In this document: positions 42,627 through 52,163 of the stretch, in pieces
Numbering within the stretch: position 1 is the first letter of the stretch
Layout: every line of letters begins with the position of its first letter
Origin: Schaalia turicensis ACS-279-V-Col4
GTDB lineage: Bacteria > Actinomycetota > Actinomycetes > Actinomycetales > Actinomycetaceae
Direction of reading: 5' to 3'
Length of the DNA stretch: 64,000 bases
Assembly: GCF_000296505.1 (NCBI RefSeq)
Contig: NZ_JH815208.1
Coordinates: 745,163 to 809,162 of the forward strand
Notes under the pieces: generated by a model
The model's database searches: none
The model's input: the letters and a program-made list of their open reading frames with translations, nothing else
Told to the model about the DNA's origin: nothing
Program-made: the position numbers and the translations under genes

Positions 42627-42979
42627 TTCGTCATGCGCGGAGCATTGACAGATTTGTGAGTGTTTGGCGGTGCAGAACAGAGCATTGTGACCCGCCAAAG
42701 GTCGAGAAAGCCGCCACACGCGTGTTGGAGGCGGAGGCCGCCACTCACTGTACTGTTCGGGGAGGTTGGTTTGTGTGATGGGTGGGAGGTTCTCGCAGGT
42801 TGAGTGGGTGTGTGGTGATTGTGGAAGTGGATTCAGGTGGCCACAGCATCGCGCCGCGGTTGTCCTGAGGCGAGGTGTAGCATCGGGCGTAGGCTCAGCC
42901 CGTCAACCGAGCCCTCACCTGCACGGATTCGCTAGCGTGTCGCACACGCCACCAGGTACCGTGAAAAAATCCGCATGTA
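42627..42979. other. Intergenic region at the right edge of the accessory block
   Basis: About 350 bases with no gene I can support. It holds an 8-bp inverted repeat (TTTGGCGG at about 42661, CCGCCAAA at about 42694) and GGCGGAGGCCGCC-type GC palindromes. I see no copy of the tRNA-Met 3' end, so no direct repeat marks an integration site. Confidence 0.5.
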
Positions 42980-45900
42980 ATGGAGCAAACGGAGTCGTCA
43001 GTGCTGACCGCAAGTGCCAATTTCTTGGTGAGGTTCCGCCATCTGATCTTTGTCATCATGGTGGTGGCGACCGGTGTGTGCGCTGTCTTGGCTCCCAGGG
43101 TTGGCGTTATCAATGACATGGTGGAGTTCCTGCCCGTGACCTCCCAGATGCGTGCAGGCACCGACATCATGGAGGTTGAGTTCCCCGGCTCCATGGACAC
43201 GTCGTCGACGCGCGTCATGTTCACCGGCCTGACAGCTTCCGAAGAAGAGTCGACTTTGGCGAAGCTTCAGGCGATCCCGAATGTTGATTCGGTGGGGTAC
43301 GAGGCTCGGACTGAGGATTCAGACGGGATTTATCACCAGGGTGATCACACTCTGTTCATTGTTGAGTCCAAGCATGCTTATGGGTCGGCAGAAGACGCGG
43401 CGATCCAGCAGGCACTCACCGATCAATTCGCGATCAAGGGTGCGTTGATTGAGTCGGATAACCCGTCACCGACCTCAGAGCTTCCATTGTGGATCGTGAT
43501 GGTTGCTGTTGTTTTGCTTGCACTGATCCTGTTTGCGATGTGCGCGTCCTGGCTTGAGCCGATTCTGTTCTTGGTCACGATAGGTATGGCCGTTGTCCTG
43601 AATTTGGGGACGAACCTGATTCAGGGGTCGATCGCAGATGTGACTTTCACGATCGGAGCGATCCTTCAGCTGGTCTTGTCCATGGATTATTCGATCATCC
43701 TGATGAATCGCTACCGCCAGGAGAAGACGCCTGATGGGTCGCGCCCAGAGGCGATGGTGCGCGCAATTCGGGGGGCTTTTTCGTCGATCGTTTCTTCGTC
43801 GATGACCACGGTTGTTGGCCTGCTGATGCTCTGTTTCATGTCTTTGCTGATCGGCATGGATTTGGGTATTGCTTTGGCCAAGGGTGTGTTCTTGTCGATG
43901 GTGAGCGTGTTTACGATTCTGCCGACGCTGATCCTGTGGTGCGATAGGGCGATTGAGAAGACCGCGAAGCCTTATCTTCGGGCAAACTTTCATCCTCTTG
44001 CACGGTTCGAATATAAAGCTCGTATTCCGATCCTCGTCGTCTTCATTGCTTTATTCGCTGGCAGTGGCGTGATGGCTGGAGGCACGCCGGTTGCGTACAC
44101 GCTGGCGAAGGCGGATCCGATTGCGGATGTTTTCGAGAAGGAAAACTCGATTGTTCTTCTGTATCGCAATGGCGATGATGCGATTGCGGGCCAGCTAGCT
44201 GAGCGTATTTCCGATACTGATGGGGTTCGCTCTGTCATGTCTCAACCGACGACGATCGGATGCCAGCGTTTTGTCGACGATATGTCTGTTGCCCTGAGCG
44301 AAATGGGGAGTGAGGACCTGAGTTTCGACTCGGACATGCTGTCTTTAGTCTACTTCTTAGCGCATGACGGCCAGGCAACTGAGCGTATGAGTCTGCCGGC
44401 GTTCATTTCTTTCATTCGCAATAATCGGCTGATCGTGTCACGCACGGATGAAGACACGTTGAATTCGCTGGCGCAGCTGGAGCCCTATCTTGACCGTGAT
44501 GCTCTGTTGGGGGTGCGAGGCCCCGCAGATTTGGCGAACTTCCTGGGGATGAGCGAATCCGAGGCGCGCGGAATCTACCTGTATCACGCGATCTCGAACC
44601 CAAATATTGCGGCCGATTCGATGACGCTTGGCCAGTTCGCTGACTTCATCGTCAACGACGTGCCGAACACTCAATACGCGCCCATGGTCAGTGGTGATGC
44701 GCGGGCTCAAGCGGAAAACCTGCAACGTTTCACCGATGCTCAGGCGATGACCACTCCGATTTCTTTCAAACAGATGGCGAATCTGCTGGGGATTGATTCG
44801 TCGCAGGTGCGCCTGCTCTACGCGAAGAAGAAAGCTGAAACAGGGGAGTACGCGAACGATTCGCGAACACTGAGGGCTTATGTTGAAGCGCTCAACGCGG
44901 TTGCAACAAACGAACCGCAGGTCAGTGCCCAAATGGGGGAGAGGTCAGCGCAGCTGGCAAGCCTGATGGCATTGACTGATACCACAACGCTCGCTACACC
45001 GATGGATGCGCAGGGGCTGGCTCAGTTCCTGTCAATGGAGCCCGAACAAGTGGGGCAGATCCTTGCGATGCGCGCCACGCTTTCGGGGCACGACCCTGCA
45101 ACCGCGACTACGGCCAGCCCGTGGGAGATGATCGATTTCCTGAACACGCAGGTCCAGGCGGGAGAAGCATCTCCGCTGGCGGGCTCTCTGACCGACGACC
45201 AAAAAGCGGGCATCGAGCAGATGTATCAGATCGCTTCCCTTGCCGTGTCCGGTCAGCAGATCCCACTGTCAACGTTCGCGTCCATCGTGTCGATGAACTC
45301 GGCTCAGCTTCAGGTGATCATTGCGATTGCGGACTCGCCCGCCCATGCGACCGACTGGCTCTACACTCCGCAGACGATTGCCTCTGACTTGGCGAATGAC
45401 TCGTCTCTGTCAGAACAACAGCAAGCCGAGGTCTCCACCTTGCATTCGATCATCGATGCTTCGGTTGCGGGCACCTACTTTACGCCCAGGCAATTGGCGA
45501 GTTTCCTTGGCATGGACGCCAGCCAAGTTCGTCAGCTTTCCCTGCTCCGCACCTCGATGTACGGCGATACGAGTTCGTGGAATATGAGCGCCTATGACGC
45601 CGTGAGCTTCATCCTCGACACGATGGCGTACGACCCTCAAACGTCCGGGAATTTCAGCGAAAGCCAGGTGAGCCAGCTGAGTGCCCTGCGTCAGGTCATG
45701 CGCGCTGTCGTTGACGACAGTCAGCTGAACCCAACTGAGATGACAAGCCTGCTGGGACAGCTTTCGGCGCTGACCGCTTCAAGTCGCTCGCTCGATACGA
45801 ACCACGTCGCGCTTGCCTACCTGATTCACGGCGCGCAAACGGCAACAGATCGGGGTGAAACCGCTGGTCAGACCCTATCGATCGCGCAATTGGTGAACAC

Positions 45901-46687
45901 GCTGAATACGCAGATTTTGGATGATGCGCGCTTTTCTTCGTTCATCGACGACAAGATGCGCACGGCAATCACCGACGCATCACACCAGATCCGACAGGCC
46001 AGAATTCAACTGGTCGGGGACACCTGGTCACGGATGGTCATCACTACGACCCTGCCTGAAGAATCCGATGCGATCGAAGCGTTGATCGGCCAACTGGAAT
46101 CGGCGTGCGCGGAGGATCTGGGCGGGAACTGCTACCTGGTCGGCAACTCGGTGTTGGTGCACGAGCTCAAGTCGTCTTTCGATTCGGAAATGAGTCTGAT
46201 CCAGTGGCTAACTGCCGGCTCAATCTTCCTTGTCGTTGCGCTGACCTTCCTGTCGCTGTCGGTTCCGTTGCTACTGGTTCTGCTGGTTCAGTGCGGCGTT
46301 TTCCTGACGATCGCCACGATCGGATTGCAGGGATACGACAATTACTATTTGGCCCAGCTGATGGTGCAGTGCATTTTGATGGGTGCGACGATCGACTATG
46401 GCATCCTGCTGACAAGCCAGTATCGCGAGGGTCGGAAAGAACTTGATATCCGGCATGCACTGGCTCGCGCATACGACAATTCGATGCACACGATCGCAAC
46501 GTCCGGGTCAATCATGATCCTCGTGACCGGCATTCTTGGCTTCCTATTTGAGAACCCGACGATCGCGCAGATCTGTCGCACCATTTCGATCGGTGCGTTG
46601 TGTGCGTCCGTACTGATTATCTTTGTCCTGCCGGCGTTACTTGCTTTGGGGGATAGGTTCTTCGCAGGTCGTGAGCGTCTGCGCTGA
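42980..46687 (+). CDS. Large MMPL/RND-family transporter with repeat-bearing extracytoplasmic region
   Basis: 1235 residues. TM1 (about 18-40) and TM2-6 (about 165-345) form the first half, with VLSMDYSIILMNRYRQEK matching the MMPL/RND D-Y motif. TM7-12 (about 1070-1230), with GATIDYGILLTSQYREGR, form the second. Between them lie about 700 extracytoplasmic residues containing six related units about 80 residues apart (near 512, 594, 675, 761, 834 and 916), each with a core such as LANFLGMSESEA, MANLLGIDSSQVR or LASFLGMDASQVR. The family exports lipids, peptides or drugs using the proton gradient. ATG 42980 has no good ribosome site; GTG 43001, with GGAG six bases upstream, may be the real start. 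Confidence 0.88.
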   Translation: MEQTESSVLTASANFLVRFRHLIFVIMVVATGVCAVLAPRVGVINDMVEFLPVTSQMRAGTDIMEVEFPGSMDTSSTRVMFTGLTASEEESTLAKLQAIPNVDSVGYEARTEDSDGIYHQGDHTLFIVESKHAYGSAEDAAIQQALTDQFAIKGALIESDNPSPTSELPLWIVMVAVVLLALILFAMCASWLEPILFLVTIGMAVVLNLGTNLIQGSIADVTFTIGAILQLVLSMDYSIILMNRYRQEKTPDGSRPEAMVRAIRGAFSSIVSSSMTTVVGLLMLCFMSLLIGMDLGIALAKGVFLSMVSVFTILPTLILWCDRAIEKTAKPYLRANFHPLARFEYKARIPILVVFIALFAGSGVMAGGTPVAYTLAKADPIADVFEKENSIVLLYRNGDDAIAGQLAERISDTDGVRSVMSQPTTIGCQRFVDDMSVALSEMGSEDLSFDSDMLSLVYFLAHDGQATERMSLPAFISFIRNNRLIVSRTDEDTLNSLAQLEPYLDRDALLGVRGPADLANFLGMSESEARGIYLYHAISNPNIAADSMTLGQFADFIVNDVPNTQYAPMVSGDARAQAENLQRFTDAQAMTTPISFKQMANLLGIDSSQVRLLYAKKKAETGEYANDSRTLRAYVEALNAVATNEPQVSAQMGERSAQLASLMALTDTTTLATPMDAQGLAQFLSMEPEQVGQILAMRATLSGHDPATATTASPWEMIDFLNTQVQAGEASPLAGSLTDDQKAGIEQMYQIASLAVSGQQIPLSTFASIVSMNSAQLQVIIAIADSPAHATDWLYTPQTIASDLANDSSLSEQQQAEVSTLHSIIDASVAGTYFTPRQLASFLGMDASQVRQLSLLRTSMYGDTSSWNMSAYDAVSFILDTMAYDPQTSGNFSESQVSQLSALRQVMRAVVDDSQLNPTEMTSLLGQLSALTASSRSLDTNHVALAYLIHGAQTATDRGETAGQTLSIAQLVNTLNTQILDDARFSSFIDDKMRTAITDASHQIRQARIQLVGDTWSRMVITTTLPEESDAIEALIGQLESACAEDLGGNCYLVGNSVLVHELKSSFDSEMSLIQWLTAGSIFLVVALTFLSLSVPLLLVLLVQCGVFLTIATIGLQGYDNYYLAQLMVQCILMGATIDYGILLTSQYREGRKELDIRHALARAYDNSMHTIATSGSIMILVTGILGFLFENPTIAQICRTISIGALCASVLIIFVLPALLALGDRFFAGRERLR

Positions 46688-46839
46688 TAAATATCGCGCT
46701 GATGCCCGTGTGCGCTGATAATCCTCGTACTAACGATCATCTGCACTCGCAGTCATATGCTCTGAAAAGTGCCTGCGCTCAGAACCACCGGCGCTGAGAC
46801 TGGCGAGAAAACCCGCGACCCCTTCAATAAAATGCGGGT

Positions 46840-48681
46840 ATGAACACCCTGCTGATTGCCGTTGTCGCGTTGATCGCTATCGCTTTTGCTGCGCAGGTGT
46901 CGCAGAAAATCGGCGTGGCCTCACCGCTGATTCTGCTTGCACTGGGCATCGCAATCGGCTTTCTACCATGGGTTGATCCGATCGAGTTGGAACCCGATCT
47001 GATCCTCGAAGTCATCTTGCCCCCGCTCCTGTTCGCGGCCGGAGTGTCGATGCCAATCATGGATTTTCGGCGCGAACTGAGAATGGTCGCAGCCCTTGCG
47101 ATCGGCTTGGTGATCATCAGCGCTCTGGTCGTCGGTTGTGTCTTGAACTGGCTGGTCCCGGCTATTTCGCTCCCGTGGGCAATCACGCTGGGCGCGGTGC
47201 TCTCGCCGACTGACGCGGTTGCCGTATCGATTGTGAAGAAACAGGGTGTCGCTCCACGCATCATCACCATCTTGGAGGGCGAGGGCCTGTTTAATGACGC
47301 GACGGCCCTTGTCCTGGTGTCGTCGGCAACGTCGGCTGCACTTCTGGGTGACGCCGATGCCCTCAACCCCGCGCACCTGCTGAGCGATTTTGTTATCGCG
47401 CTACTGACCGCCGTTGCTGTTGGCTGGGTGGTAGGCGAAGTTGGTAGCCGCATGCGTTCAAAGATTAAACAGCCCGCAGCAGACACCGTTTTTTCGTTTG
47501 CGATGCCGTTCATTGCCTCGATCCCCGCTGAACACTTGGGTGGTTCAGGCTTGGTCGCGGCCGTCGTTGCAGGTTTGATCGTTTCCTACAATCGCAACGT
47601 GCGCATGCCTGCTCTGAACAGGCGGTTTTCCCAGCAGAACTGGCACACGGTGGAATTGGTCTTGGAAGGCTTCGTCTTCCTGATTATGGGGATCCAAGCT
47701 TTCGGCATCTTCGAGAAAGTTGAGGAAGGCCAGATCGGCGTTGGATATGCCCTGCTCCTCGCCCTGCTTCTTGGCCTCATCGCGGTTGGTGTTCGCGTCC
47801 TCTTCCTCGCGCCCCTCTTGGCGTTCTTGAACCACAGTCAATCGCATGCTCGCGCGCGAATGGAACGTGACGAAGAACGTCTGCGTCTGCATGAAGAGCG
47901 CCTGGCGCACGCGAGTGATGTCGATCCTGAGCTTCTTGAAGCCCGAAACATGAGCCTCGAGCACTGGAATGCGGCTGTTGAACGGTGGCACCGCAGGGTT
48001 GAACGTGGCTGGCGCCAGCAGAGGCGTCGCGGAAACGACTTGGAATACTTCAACGCCCAGCCCTTGGGCGTGCGCGAAGGGTCGATTCTGGTGTGGGCAG
48101 GCATGCGAGGTGCCGTCACGCTTGCGGCCGCCCAGACCCTGCCTTTCGCGACCCCGATGCGTAACGTCCTCCTGCTGATCGCACTGGTCGTGGCCGGCGG
48201 TTCGCTGGCATTGCAGGGCTTGACTCTGTCGTGGGTGATCCGTTTGGTGAAGCCTCAGATGGCTACAGATACAGTGAATGAAGAAGAACGCGAGCACCTT
48301 CTTCACCTCATGCATTCCTCGCTTAAAGAGACTGCTCTGGCCGAGGCCCTGCATCCTTCCGCTCTTAAGACACCCATGCCTTTCGGTGGGGTGATCGGAG
48401 CAACCAGCGTCCAAGCGAGCGTCGCAAAGGGGACATCAGAAACTGCCTCCACTAGTGAAAGCGATGGGCGTGACCCGGTGCCCGTAAACCCCATTCCGGA
48501 CAAGACGCCCGAGCAAGGTGCCCTCACCATCGAACAAATGCGAGTCCTTGCCCTCGAAGCGATCCGCGAACAGCGTCAGGCTCTGCTCGAAGCACGTAAT
48601 GAAGGCGTGTTCTCATCCGCCGCCCTCGAAACGGCAATGGAGCGCCTGGACCAAGAAGAAATCATGCTCAACATCGGTTGA
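46840..48681 (+). CDS. CPA1-family Na+/H+ antiporter
   Basis: 613 residues. A membrane domain of about 12 helices (1-420) carries the transport-site motifs LGAVLSPTDAVAVSIVKK and EGEGLFNDATALVLVSSA of the NhaP/NHE (CPA1) group, plus VWAGMRGAVTLAAAQTLPF near the end. Inserted at about 330-395 is a charged, helical cytoplasmic stretch (RARMERDEERLRLHEERL). The last 150 residues form a polar, probably regulatory cytoplasmic tail. It exchanges cytosolic Na+ (or K+) for protons. No clear Shine-Dalgarno precedes the ATG. It stands alone, with gaps on both sides. Confidence 0.93.
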   Translation: MNTLLIAVVALIAIAFAAQVSQKIGVASPLILLALGIAIGFLPWVDPIELEPDLILEVILPPLLFAAGVSMPIMDFRRELRMVAALAIGLVIISALVVGCVLNWLVPAISLPWAITLGAVLSPTDAVAVSIVKKQGVAPRIITILEGEGLFNDATALVLVSSATSAALLGDADALNPAHLLSDFVIALLTAVAVGWVVGEVGSRMRSKIKQPAADTVFSFAMPFIASIPAEHLGGSGLVAAVVAGLIVSYNRNVRMPALNRRFSQQNWHTVELVLEGFVFLIMGIQAFGIFEKVEEGQIGVGYALLLALLLGLIAVGVRVLFLAPLLAFLNHSQSHARARMERDEERLRLHEERLAHASDVDPELLEARNMSLEHWNAAVERWHRRVERGWRQQRRRGNDLEYFNAQPLGVREGSILVWAGMRGAVTLAAAQTLPFATPMRNVLLLIALVVAGGSLALQGLTLSWVIRLVKPQMATDTVNEEEREHLLHLMHSSLKETALAEALHPSALKTPMPFGGVIGATSVQASVAKGTSETASTSESDGRDPVPVNPIPDKTPEQGALTIEQMRVLALEAIREQRQALLEARNEGVFSSAALETAMERLDQEEIMLNIG

Positions 48682-48931
48682 TCCTGTCGATCATGCGCAA
48701 CTTCCCGTGAGTGCGGCGATGATCCTGATCACTATCTCCGTCGGCCCGACGGTGGTCGTCGGCATCGTCCCATCGCGTAAACCATGCGTGAAGATCCCGT
48801 CGAGGCTCTGCGAAGCAAGTCATGTGGCGCGTAGACGCGGGGCAGTAGGTAGGTAGTTTCACGCTTGCTGTCAGTGAATTCGTCCATGGTCAGCGCGATA
48901 CTTGAAGGCAGAAAGCTATTAGGAGGTCCTC

Positions 48932-49594
48932 ATGCCAACCCCGACCACTGTCACAACCGACGCGTCCGTCGGCGTCCTCATCGCGCCCGGACTAGAGGAA
49001 GTGGAAGCGCTCGCGGTCGTCGACTGCCTGTATCGGGCGGGCGTGCGCGCTGATCTGATTGCCGTTCCGGCATCAGACAGTCAGGCCGTAGAAGAACCTC
49101 GTTCCAATCCTTTTGCTAGCGCGCCGTCGTTGCTGTTGCCTACCCGTTCCCTGTCCGTCACGTCGTCGCACGGCATCACATTGGTGTGTGACCTGCATCT
49201 TGATGACGCGGACCTGTCTGAATACACCGTGCTGTTCCTGCCCGGAGGCATGCCGGGCACCGTGAACCTTGAAGAAAACACGAAGATTCAGGCAGAGATT
49301 GCTCGTCGCATCGCCTTCGGCAAGCCTGTCGCTGCGATCTGCGCGGCTCCTTCGGTCTTGGCTCACGCTGGATTCCTCGACGGGCGAAACGCGACGGCGA
49401 ACCCGGGCTTTATGAAGGATCTCGAAGTGGGCGGGGCGCGCGCTCTGACCGATTCGGTTGTCGTGGACGATAACGTGTTCACGTCGCGCGGAATGGGGAC
49501 GGCTATCCAGCTTGGTCTGAGCCTCGTGAACCATCTGCTGGGCGAAGAGGCTGCCAAGGCGGTTGAAATCGCGATCGTGAAACAGGGCGACTGA
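48932..49594 (+). CDS. DJ-1/PfpI family protein
   Basis: 220 residues of the DJ-1/ThiJ/PfpI superfamily. It begins with GVLIAPGLEEVEALAVVDCLYRAG, has FLPGGMPGTVNLEENTKIQ, the nucleophile elbow PVAAICAAPSVLAHAGFLDG with the reactive Cys, and TSRGMGTAIQLGLSLVNHLLG. A variable insert of about 25 residues (near 45-70) is not typical. Members act as glyoxalase/deglycase-like enzymes, chaperones or proteases; which one cannot be told. A strong ribosome site TAGGAGGTCCTC precedes ATG 48932. The amylase gene starts one base after the stop. Confidence 0.9.
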   Translation: MPTPTTVTTDASVGVLIAPGLEEVEALAVVDCLYRAGVRADLIAVPASDSQAVEEPRSNPFASAPSLLLPTRSLSVTSSHGITLVCDLHLDDADLSEYTVLFLPGGMPGTVNLEENTKIQAEIARRIAFGKPVAAICAAPSVLAHAGFLDGRNATANPGFMKDLEVGGARALTDSVVVDDNVFTSRGMGTAIQLGLSLVNHLLGEEAAKAVEIAIVKQGD

Positions 49595-49595
49595 C

Positions 49596-51035
49596 ATGAA
49601 CGGCACTTTGTTGCAGGGTTTTTCGTGGTACGTGCCCAATGACGGCTCGCTTTGGCGTTCGATTGCTGATCAGGCGCAGCACCTGTCTGACCTGGGAGTC
49701 AGCGCCGTGTGGTTGCCTCCGGCATATAAGGGGCAGGCGGGCATTGATGACGTCGGATACGGCGTGTATGACCTGTGGGATCTGGGGGAGTTTGACCAGA
49801 AGGGCGCTGTTCGCACGAAGTATGGGACGCGCGAAGAATATGTGGGGACGATCCAGGCCTTGCATGATTACGGGATCCACGTGCTTGCAGACACGGTTCT
49901 CAACCACAAGATGGGTGCAGACGCGTCAGAAACGGTGACCGCAACCCCGATTGATCAGCAGAATCGCACCATTGAAGTCGGCAACCCTGAACAGATCCAG
50001 GTCTGGACGCGATTCACGTTCCCAGGTCGTGCTGGCACGTACTCGGATTTTGAATGGGACTGGACGTGTTTTCACGGGACCGACTGGGATGAAGCGACTG
50101 GGCGCAAGGGGCTCTGGCTGTTCGAGGGTAAAAAGTGGAACGAAAACGTCGATGACGAGTTCGGTAACTTTGACTACCTGATGGGCGCTGACGTCCACTT
50201 GACCGATCCCAAAGTCATGGATCACCTGGTCGAATGGGGAGCCTGGTATCTCGAAACAACGGGGGTTGACGGCCTGCGCATGGATGCGTTGAAACACATG
50301 GGACGCGACTTTACGATGGCATGGCTCGACCGCATGCGTGATGTTTCTGGCAAGGAACTCTTCACGGTCGGCGAATACTGGAGCGCTGACCTTGGTGAAC
50401 TGCGGTCATTCATCGGTGATGATCGCCGACTGAGCCTGTTTGATGTCCCGCTTCACTTCAACTTCCACCACGCGTCGCGCGCCAACGGTACCTTCGACAT
50501 GAGCGGAATCTTCAACGGCACGCTGGTGGACGCGGACCCCACGATGGCAGTCACATTTGTGGAGAATCACGATACTCAGGATGGTCAATCGCTGGCGTCG
50601 CCGGTCGATAGTTGGTTCAAGCCCGCAGCCTATGCGCTGATCCTTCTTCGCGAGGCCGGCTACCCCTGTGTATTCCACGCCGACCTATTCGGGGCTGAAG
50701 GTGAGCATCCTATTGCTCCGGTTGAAGGACTAGAAACCCTGATGAAGATGCGTAAGACGCACGCGTACGGTGTCCAGTGGGATGCGTTCGACGATTCTCA
50801 CGTGGTCGGTTGGGCGAGGCAAGGGCAGACGGATGACGCTAGTGACGGTGTTGCTGTTGTTATTTCCGATTCTGGTGAAAGCGCAAAGACTCTGAACGTG
50901 GGTGCTCATCATGCCGGTCAGGTCTGGGAGTGCGTGATCGGTCGATGTGAACCCGTCCAGATCGGTGACGATGGTTCTGCTTTGTTCCCGGTTCCAGATT
51001 CCGGATTGTCCGTCTATTCTCCGAAGGGGGTTTGA
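49596..51035 (+). CDS. Cytoplasmic alpha-amylase (GH13)
   Basis: 479 residues without a signal peptide, resembling the AmyS/GH13_5 type. The (beta/alpha)8 landmarks are LLQGFSWYVPNDGSLW, GVSAVWLPPAYKG, VLADTVLNHKMGAD (region I), VDGLRMDALKHM with the nucleophile Asp (region II), LFTVGEYWSADL with the acid/base Glu (region III) and VTFVENHDTQDGQSL (region IV). Region C is a short beta domain at the end. It would hydrolyse alpha-1,4 links of glycogen or imported maltodextrins inside the cell. It lies one base after the DJ-1 gene and two bases before tatD, so the three form an operon. Confidence 0.95.
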   Translation: MNGTLLQGFSWYVPNDGSLWRSIADQAQHLSDLGVSAVWLPPAYKGQAGIDDVGYGVYDLWDLGEFDQKGAVRTKYGTREEYVGTIQALHDYGIHVLADTVLNHKMGADASETVTATPIDQQNRTIEVGNPEQIQVWTRFTFPGRAGTYSDFEWDWTCFHGTDWDEATGRKGLWLFEGKKWNENVDDEFGNFDYLMGADVHLTDPKVMDHLVEWGAWYLETTGVDGLRMDALKHMGRDFTMAWLDRMRDVSGKELFTVGEYWSADLGELRSFIGDDRRLSLFDVPLHFNFHHASRANGTFDMSGIFNGTLVDADPTMAVTFVENHDTQDGQSLASPVDSWFKPAAYALILLREAGYPCVFHADLFGAEGEHPIAPVEGLETLMKMRKTHAYGVQWDAFDDSHVVGWARQGQTDDASDGVAVVISDSGESAKTLNVGAHHAGQVWECVIGRCEPVQIGDDGSALFPVPDSGLSVYSPKGV

Positions 51036-51036
51036 C

Positions 51037-51945
51037 GTGGGTAAACGACGCCCTCGCACATGGCCAGAGGTCCCGGCTCCGCTGGCGGAGCCGGTCATGG
51101 ATAATCACACGCACCTTCCCGTCCATGAGGGCGAAATTCCGAAAGCTGACGGTGTGAAGCTGTCCCTTGAAGAACAGATTGAGCGTGCTCGATCGGTGAA
51201 TATCACCCGCCAGGTCTCCTCTGCCTGCGAGCTCCCTGACTTCGATCCGATGATTCAGATCGCTCGATCCTTCCAAGGCGTCCAGGTTTCGCTGGCGATC
51301 CACCCAAACGAAGCCGCTCTTCACGCTGGAATCCAGGTCCCGTCACCCGACGGCTTAATCCCGACTCGGCGCGATCATCACATTCCCCTTGACGAAGCGC
51401 TGTCAGAAGTTGAACGACGTTTAAGTGATCCGACGGTCGTCGCCGTCGGAGAGAGCGGGTTGGACTACTTCCGTACCGCAGACGAAGGTAAGCAAGCGCA
51501 AAAAGAATCGTTTGCCGCCCACATTCAGATGGCTGAGCGAGCCGGCCTGCCCCTGCAGATTCACGATCGTGACGCTCACGATGACACGGTTTCCGTCCTT
51601 GAGGACGTGGCGCGCGCAGATCAGCTGATTGTCTTTCACTGCTTCTCCGGAGATGGACAACTGGCAGACATCCTGGCAAAGAATGGCTGGTATGCATCGT
51701 TCGCGGGCCCCATTTCGTATCCCGCCAATGATCACCTTCGCCAGGGGTTTCTCCGGATGCCCCGCGAACTTGTTCTTGTCGAAACGGACGCTCCCTACCT
51801 GACACCCGTCCCACATCGTGGTTCGCCAAACTCTTCGTACGTGATGGCTCACACCGTCCGATTTATCGCGGATCTTTGGGAAGCCAGTGAAGAAGAGGCC
51901 TGCCGTCGATTGATGGAAAACTCGCTCAGAGTCTACGGAAAGTAG
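51037..51945 (+). CDS. tatD: TatD-family metal-dependent DNase
   Basis: 302 residues from GTG 51037, chosen because it follows the amylase stop by a base and the residues before it are not family-like. Metal-site motifs of the amidohydrolase fold are in order: MDNHTHL, AVGESGLDYFRT, LPLQIHDRDAHDD, IVFHCFSGD and VETDAPYLTPVPHRG. TatD proteins are Mg-dependent 3'-5' exonucleases in DNA repair or quality control. A loop insertion (about 80-125, DGLIPTRRDHHIP) is longer than usual. Its position before an rpf gene is typical for Actinobacteria. Confidence 0.93.
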   Translation: MGKRRPRTWPEVPAPLAEPVMDNHTHLPVHEGEIPKADGVKLSLEEQIERARSVNITRQVSSACELPDFDPMIQIARSFQGVQVSLAIHPNEAALHAGIQVPSPDGLIPTRRDHHIPLDEALSEVERRLSDPTVVAVGESGLDYFRTADEGKQAQKESFAAHIQMAERAGLPLQIHDRDAHDDTVSVLEDVARADQLIVFHCFSGDGQLADILAKNGWYASFAGPISYPANDHLRQGFLRMPRELVLVETDAPYLTPVPHRGSPNSSYVMAHTVRFIADLWEASEEEACRRLMENSLRVYGK

Positions 51946-52163
51946 GGGGGTGGGTATGCCTTTTTGGCGGTTGAGAACGCGCTAGCTTCGTCCCATGAGG
52001 CATCAAGATCGGCGATGAACCTCGTTAATTTGTTTCGTGAAGATAGACACGAACTGACGCACGCAGATAACAAAACGGTTACGGTAAGTGTGTTAGTCCG
52101 TTATCGGCTCACACGATGCACGCATCGAGTCACCCGAGCGGAACCTTCAAAGTCTGGAGCCGC

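Noticed and set aside
42600..42980. Search for a direct repeat of the tRNA-Met 3' end as an attachment site
   Set aside because: No copy of TTCAAGCCCGACTTGGGGCA was seen here or elsewhere in the block, and no integrase gene is present, so a phage-like or ICE-like element is not supported.
51946..52163. c-di-AMP (ydaO-type) riboswitch before rpfB
   Set aside because: Such elements occur before some actinobacterial rpf genes, but the conserved core sequence could not be found in this leader.
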